The position numbers and the translations under genes were made by a program. From Epiperipatus broadwayi (Eukaryota > Onychophora > Udeonychophora > Euonychophora > Peripatidae): DNA of 64,000 nucleotides. Positions within the stretch are counted from its first letter, which is position 1, and each line of letters opens with the position of its first letter. The notes under the pieces are model-generated. The model made no database searches. It saw only the letters and a program-made list of their open reading frames with translations, and was not told where the DNA came from. The DNA is taken from assembly GCA_028023455.1 (NCBI GenBank), contig JAQFVV010006273.1:4290142-4354141 (forward strand). Direction: 5' to 3'. Below, one piece after another: positions 59,677 through 64,000 of the stretch.

Positions 59677-62600
59677 CTGAAAATAAAATTTCATGAAACA
59701 TTTGATTATCTCTTTACACACATTTGTAACTTTACAGTATCATTGTAAATTGGCTATTATATTTAAAAACCTGTAAATATTTTATTAGCTTTATTTTTTA
59801 TACTTAAGCAAACATATTCATCACTGTCGTTGGTTGTTTAGAATCTCATATAATCAATATCATGCTTAATAGTCTCTCATACTAATGTTTCTGAGAAAAC
59901 ATAATTTTATAAAACATTTTTGAATGGCTTTCCCAACTGATTTTATTATCAACACTTGTATTAAATATGTGCACATTTTGTCATTATTCTTATTAAGGAA
60001 CAAAGATATCAAATGGTCATAGAAATACTCACACATGAAATACTAATTTCATGCAAAAATAAAAAATGGATTTATAAATTTAACCATGACACCTTAAAAT
60101 ATTTTGAGGTAAATAAATTTATATTTATATTACATTTTATTTATGTGTAGAGTAACAGCTCTTACATTTATATTTTGTATGTGTGTGTGGAAGCTTGCAT
60201 GTTTAGATTTTTATTTTGCTGCTAGAATATTTATTAAACAATAATTTTTTTATTAACAGGCCAATTTAAAATTAATCAAAATATATATCTGATAACTGCA
60301 AAGTTTATGATTTATTTATCTTAAATAAATGTTTGCAATATTATTTTAAAACTTGGAAATTTAAATGAAGAAATTGGAAAAGACTGAAATTATTATTTTC
60401 TTTTTTCTTCATTTTTAAACTGTGTTTTAAAAGTTTTACCACATGTTGATTAAAAAAATCTTAACTCTAACATTTGCCTGACAATAACTATAATGACCTT
60501 TTCCAATATTTTATGGACAAACCAAAAAACTCCAATGCATGATGGAGAATATTTTGTAATCCAGACATCATGTCATAACTAGTATAAAAGCTAAAGTTTG
60601 GAAAATCCATACAATCTTCACAATTTTTTATTGCATTAAGGACCTAAACACATGATGATTGGATAGATTAATTAATCTAGGCATTTGCCTTTGCTAGGAA
60701 AAATGACTTTTCCTCATCATTCTAGGAGAAGGATACATAATAACAAATAAAACAGAAACCATCATTTATTAATTGTTTTTTTTTATTTCAAGGAATCTCA
60801 TTTATTAAAGCAATAAATGATAATCCTTTGGATAAAATTATAACATTTGTTCAAATGAAATTAAATTTTGCATGTAACTAACTATGAATTTGAATCCATT
60901 GATTAAAGAAATGCAGCACACATTTTTCAATGCTAAATATTTAAATATCATTCAATGGATAATGGATAAGGAAAGCTAAATATTAAAATGCTACTCATAA
61001 ATTATAGATTACCAAAACAAGTTTTAAATATGGTAATTGCCAAAGTTATAAGCAATCATAAAAAGAGATTAATGTGTTAACTATAGATTATCTTGGATTA
61101 ACCAGTTATATTAAGTGAAATTTATTAATATTTATGTTTTATTCCAGAATAGATTATATGTCAAAATAAAATTATTTGTGCTTTACATTATCTGTGATAC
61201 TGTTGTTTTAAAAGTGTTTACAAATTCCCAAGAAATCTGAAATATTTTTCAAGTATCAGTATTTTTTGAGACAAAATTTAAATTGTCACAACTATTAAAG
61301 AATTACTTAATGCATTTTTTCATAACTGTTTCTTTCTTAGTTAATATATTTTACTGAATGTGAACCTATTATCAAAGTATAGATAGTTTTAGATTATGTG
61401 AATATATAAAAACTTGTATTCATAACAATTGGAGAGATAATCATACTTTTTTCTTTCACATTTTTGAATGCACAACATCTCAAACAAATTTGCAACTAGC
61501 TTTTCTTATGGTTTCAATATATTGTAATGGAATGAAAATATCTAGACCATTTGTAACAGAATGATTGATCTAGAAAAATCTATATCTGTACCACTACTCA
61601 TTGGGGGAGTCATTTGCAATGGATCAATTGTTTTAGATCAATTACCAATAACCATGTAAGTAGTTTTATATCCCAATTGGACAAACCAATCTATAACTAA
61701 CCATTTTATTTTTTATTACATTCTTTCCTATATATCTGAGCACCACTAGGTTATTTGAACATAGATAAAATCACATTGGATACCTACTTATAATGGTAAC
61801 TAGTTTGAATCTCAATTGGTACATTACCTAAACCAGTATGTAGGTTTTCCATTTTATAATAGTATATCATTTGCACCTGTGTTAATGATATATCATTAAC
61901 ATTATTCCATAATTGTGCAGACAAATTCTTGTGCAAACTCTAAAACAAATTCTTATACAAATTCTCATATAAATCATGTTTAATAGTTTAACATCATAAA
62001 ACCTTTTAGGAGCTCATATTTCATAAATTATAAGTCTTTCAAGATCATATTTAATAATATTATAAGTTTTATTAGCTCATATTTAATACTCTAACATCAT
62101 AAGTTTTACTAGCTCATCTTTAGAGATGATCAATGGTAGTCATATTCCTTATGCTGGTTTACAAACAACAAACAGAGTGAATGCCATTATCTATACAGCT
62201 ATTTAAAATATGTATCCCCACGTTATTTATCGATTAATAAAATAATAATGATGGTAATGATAATGATGGCAATGATACTTCTAACCAAGGCTTTATGTCT
62301 AACTCATAACACAAATCATATCTTTTATCAATCTATAATTACTTACTAAAATATTATTACACTTGTCAATTCTGCTTATGATCGGAATTCATCCGTGATG
62401 GTGATGACTAAACGAATTTTCACAAGATAATAATTAACTCTTAAGAAACATATAAATTTATTTTAATAAAAAAAAAATATTCTTCGTTAGTAATTAATAT
62501 ACAAATAGAAAAATTTACATAATTAATAATAAAAGTTAGTCACATTTAAATAATAATAATAACAACCAAAAATTCTTCCCCCTAATGTAATTTAAACTCA

Positions 62601-62789
62601 ATCGTTAGATGCATATAACTGACACGTGCATGTTAATATATTTAGAAGGTGGGTGGAGGTTTCATATCAAGGAACACTTTAATTTAATAAATAAACACCC
62701 AATGCATGCACATACTCGCATAGTATATAACCTAAACTTTATCCCTATAATTAAAAAAAAAACAATAATCGAAAAATAGATAGAGAAAA
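59677..62789. other. AT-rich intron DNA, nothing recognised
   Basis: No upstream ABC exon or other gene could be supported. Short repeated phrases (ATCATAAGTTTTA-AGCTCAT) occur around 61980-62120. Confidence 0.4.
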
Positions 62790-62915
62790 GCGTTGTTAGC
62801 CGAGAGGTCATCGCACCTGCCTTGCAAGCAAGTAGTTGGTTGCAGACGGGTATGGGTTCGCGTCCCGGCCGATGCTATGACATATGAAAAAAAAAGTATA
62901 AAGATAGGAATATTT
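62790..62915 (+). mobile_element. tRNA-derived SINE, family 1 (best preserved)
   Basis: GCGTTGTTAGCCGAGAGGTC (A box), CACCTGCCTTGCAAGCAAG (anticodon-arm hairpin), a GGTTGCAGACGGGTATG insert, GGGTTCGCGTCCCGG (near-perfect B box), CCGATGC acceptor end, then TATGACATATGAAAAAAAAA and GATAGGAATATTT. Both polymerase III boxes are intact, so this may be the youngest copy. The extra variable arm and SINE tail argue against a true tRNA gene. Confidence 0.85.
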
Positions 62916-64000
62916 AATAAGAGACCAGTTCCTAGTTATTCATCTCAATTTCCATTAAGCTAGGCCCCTTTTCTAATAACTGATTTTTATTTTGATACTT
63001 TAGAGAGAGATAGGAATGAATTTAATTAAAAGAAAATTGTTAAGAGTCATTGAGAAAATAAAAATAAAATTGATATTATCAGGTTCCTTTTCTATTTCTG
63101 ATGTCGAGACTGTTTCAGGGACGTTAATGAATTTCATTTAAAAATAAGGTTGTCTGTGGCCAGAGATTTGAATTCAAACCACATACCAATGTTCAATACA
63201 TATAGATATATTGATTACAGCGGTTTATTGGAAAAGTTGTTTTTAAGCTTAGACTTGTAATTCTTTCTGTTTTACTGTGATGATGATGATGTTGTACAGA
63301 CTGCATTTTTATAAGGACACTATTTTAGTATTGGGATTGGTTGTTCATTTCTTTTTTCTTTTGCTCTGGGTATGGGTACATTTATAGATAAATGGATATT
63401 TTTCTTCTCCATAAACTTCTTGCATTTTATTCCCGGTATTTTATTTGAATTCAGAAATGGCAGAGGTGAAGCAATAGCAAGGTTCAGAGTCTTCTTTGGT
63501 CTTGGGAGATCAGCTATAGGATGATATTTGTTAATTTCCTTCTCAGATTTAACTCTTCAGATGTGCTAGAGTTCTTTGGACAGCCAATGGCACCCTCATC
63601 AATGGTGATTCTAGCCCTCCATTCTGCTAAAGAATCTCTCCAAATAGATAAAAATAATGTGTTGATTCCAAGAAGCAATAAGTCTTAACCAAAACTCATC
63701 AATCATTTTTTTCAGACTATATATGTTCTGGCTTTTTGATGACACCATGCACACTTATCTATTGAAACACCTGGTTATCTATAAAATGTACTTTATCAGT
63801 GCAGCTGCAATGCAAACATCACTCTTTGATCTTTATCTTTCTTAAAATTTATTTAGGGCTGGTCCAAAACAATCTGTGGTCTGTTTATAACTGTAACTAC
63901 TTACTAATGAGTTATTTTTCTCTCCCACTTTTCTAACACTGGAATTATCTAAAATTGACATTATCTTTCTCTCTCAATTTTTTTAACACCAGATTAAAAT
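62916..64000. other. AT-rich DNA, less biased near the right edge
   Basis: GC content rises from about 63440. The minus strand at about 63650-63440 has an open stretch (RDSLAEWRARITIDEGAIGC, PKNSSTSEEL) that could be decayed coding sequence, but I cannot name a family. A TGATGATGATGATG run lies at about 63279. Confidence 0.35.

Noticed and set aside
61565-61665. Plus-strand open stretch near GGGGGAGTCATTTGC that looked exon-like
   Set aside because: No homology recognised, no matching acceptor, and on the opposite strand to the host gene.
62790-62875. Possible functional tRNA gene
   Set aside because: A and B boxes are good, but the variable region, the attached SINE tail and multiple dispersed copies indicate a SINE.
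63440-63650. Minus-strand coding-like stretch (RDSLAEWRARITIDEGAIGC)
   Set aside because: Less AT-biased and open for ~70 codons, but no family recognised and no splice or start context; kept only as a note.
1-64000. CRISPR arrays, operons, bacterial promoters and riboswitches
   Set aside because: Sequence is clearly animal nuclear DNA with introns and retroelements; no regular spacer array or bacterial gene is present.

Overview
The window reads as animal nuclear DNA: very AT-rich (I estimate about three quarters A+T by eye), no dense ORFs, GT-AG introns of 9-15 kb, and many mobile-element relics. These include tRNA-derived SINEs, Penelope-like elements, RTE-type and other LINE ends, hAT and Tigger/pogo-like DNA elements, fold-back MITEs and LTR elements. 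Long introns, an RTE end with a GAT-rich tail and GTF2IRD2-type hAT relics would suit an arthropod such as an arachnid, but this is a guess; the sequence does not fix the phylum.

I recognise one host gene, on the minus strand, and it frames most of the window. Five exons of an ABCC4/MRP4-like ABC transporter lie in order at 59490-59676 (end of the second transmembrane domain), 50436-50525 (linker), 37091-37280 (start of NBD2 to Walker A), 24731-24890 (rest of Walker A to the Q-loop) and 9459-9537 (after the Q-loop). All have AG/GT borders, and the phases chain without a stop or frameshift (187, 90, 190, 160 and 79 nt). The 5' part and the 3' part (ABC signature, Walker B) are not in the window. 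The reading frame is kept but Walker A and the Q-loop have lost key residues, so NBD2 looks unable to hydrolyse ATP normally.

Almost everything else sits in or beside this gene's introns. Left part (1-9.4 kb): a fold-back element, a Penelope-like (PLE) 3' end, an RTE end, and an inverted array of a ~456-bp repeat carrying a type I hammerhead-ribozyme motif. Intron 9.5-24.7 kb: a MITE, a LINE ORF2 end, two copies of an unidentified ~1.5-kb repeat, a head-to-head PLE pair, and two ~1.6-kb Tigger-like elements. Intron 24.9-37.1 kb: another hammerhead-repeat copy, a decayed hAT transposase, a PLE GIY-YIG fragment and palindromic MITEs. Intron 37.3-50.4 kb: a non-coding LTR retrotransposon with 2.2-kb LTRs and a primer-binding site. 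Intron 50.5-59.5 kb: an LTR-like block and a second head-to-head PLE pair.

The most unusual item is the hammerhead repeat: at least four copies with a ribozyme core, 430-456-bp tandem period, and one copy (5846-5902) keeping every core catalytic nucleotide. It looks like a metazoan retrozyme or PLE-dependent non-autonomous element.
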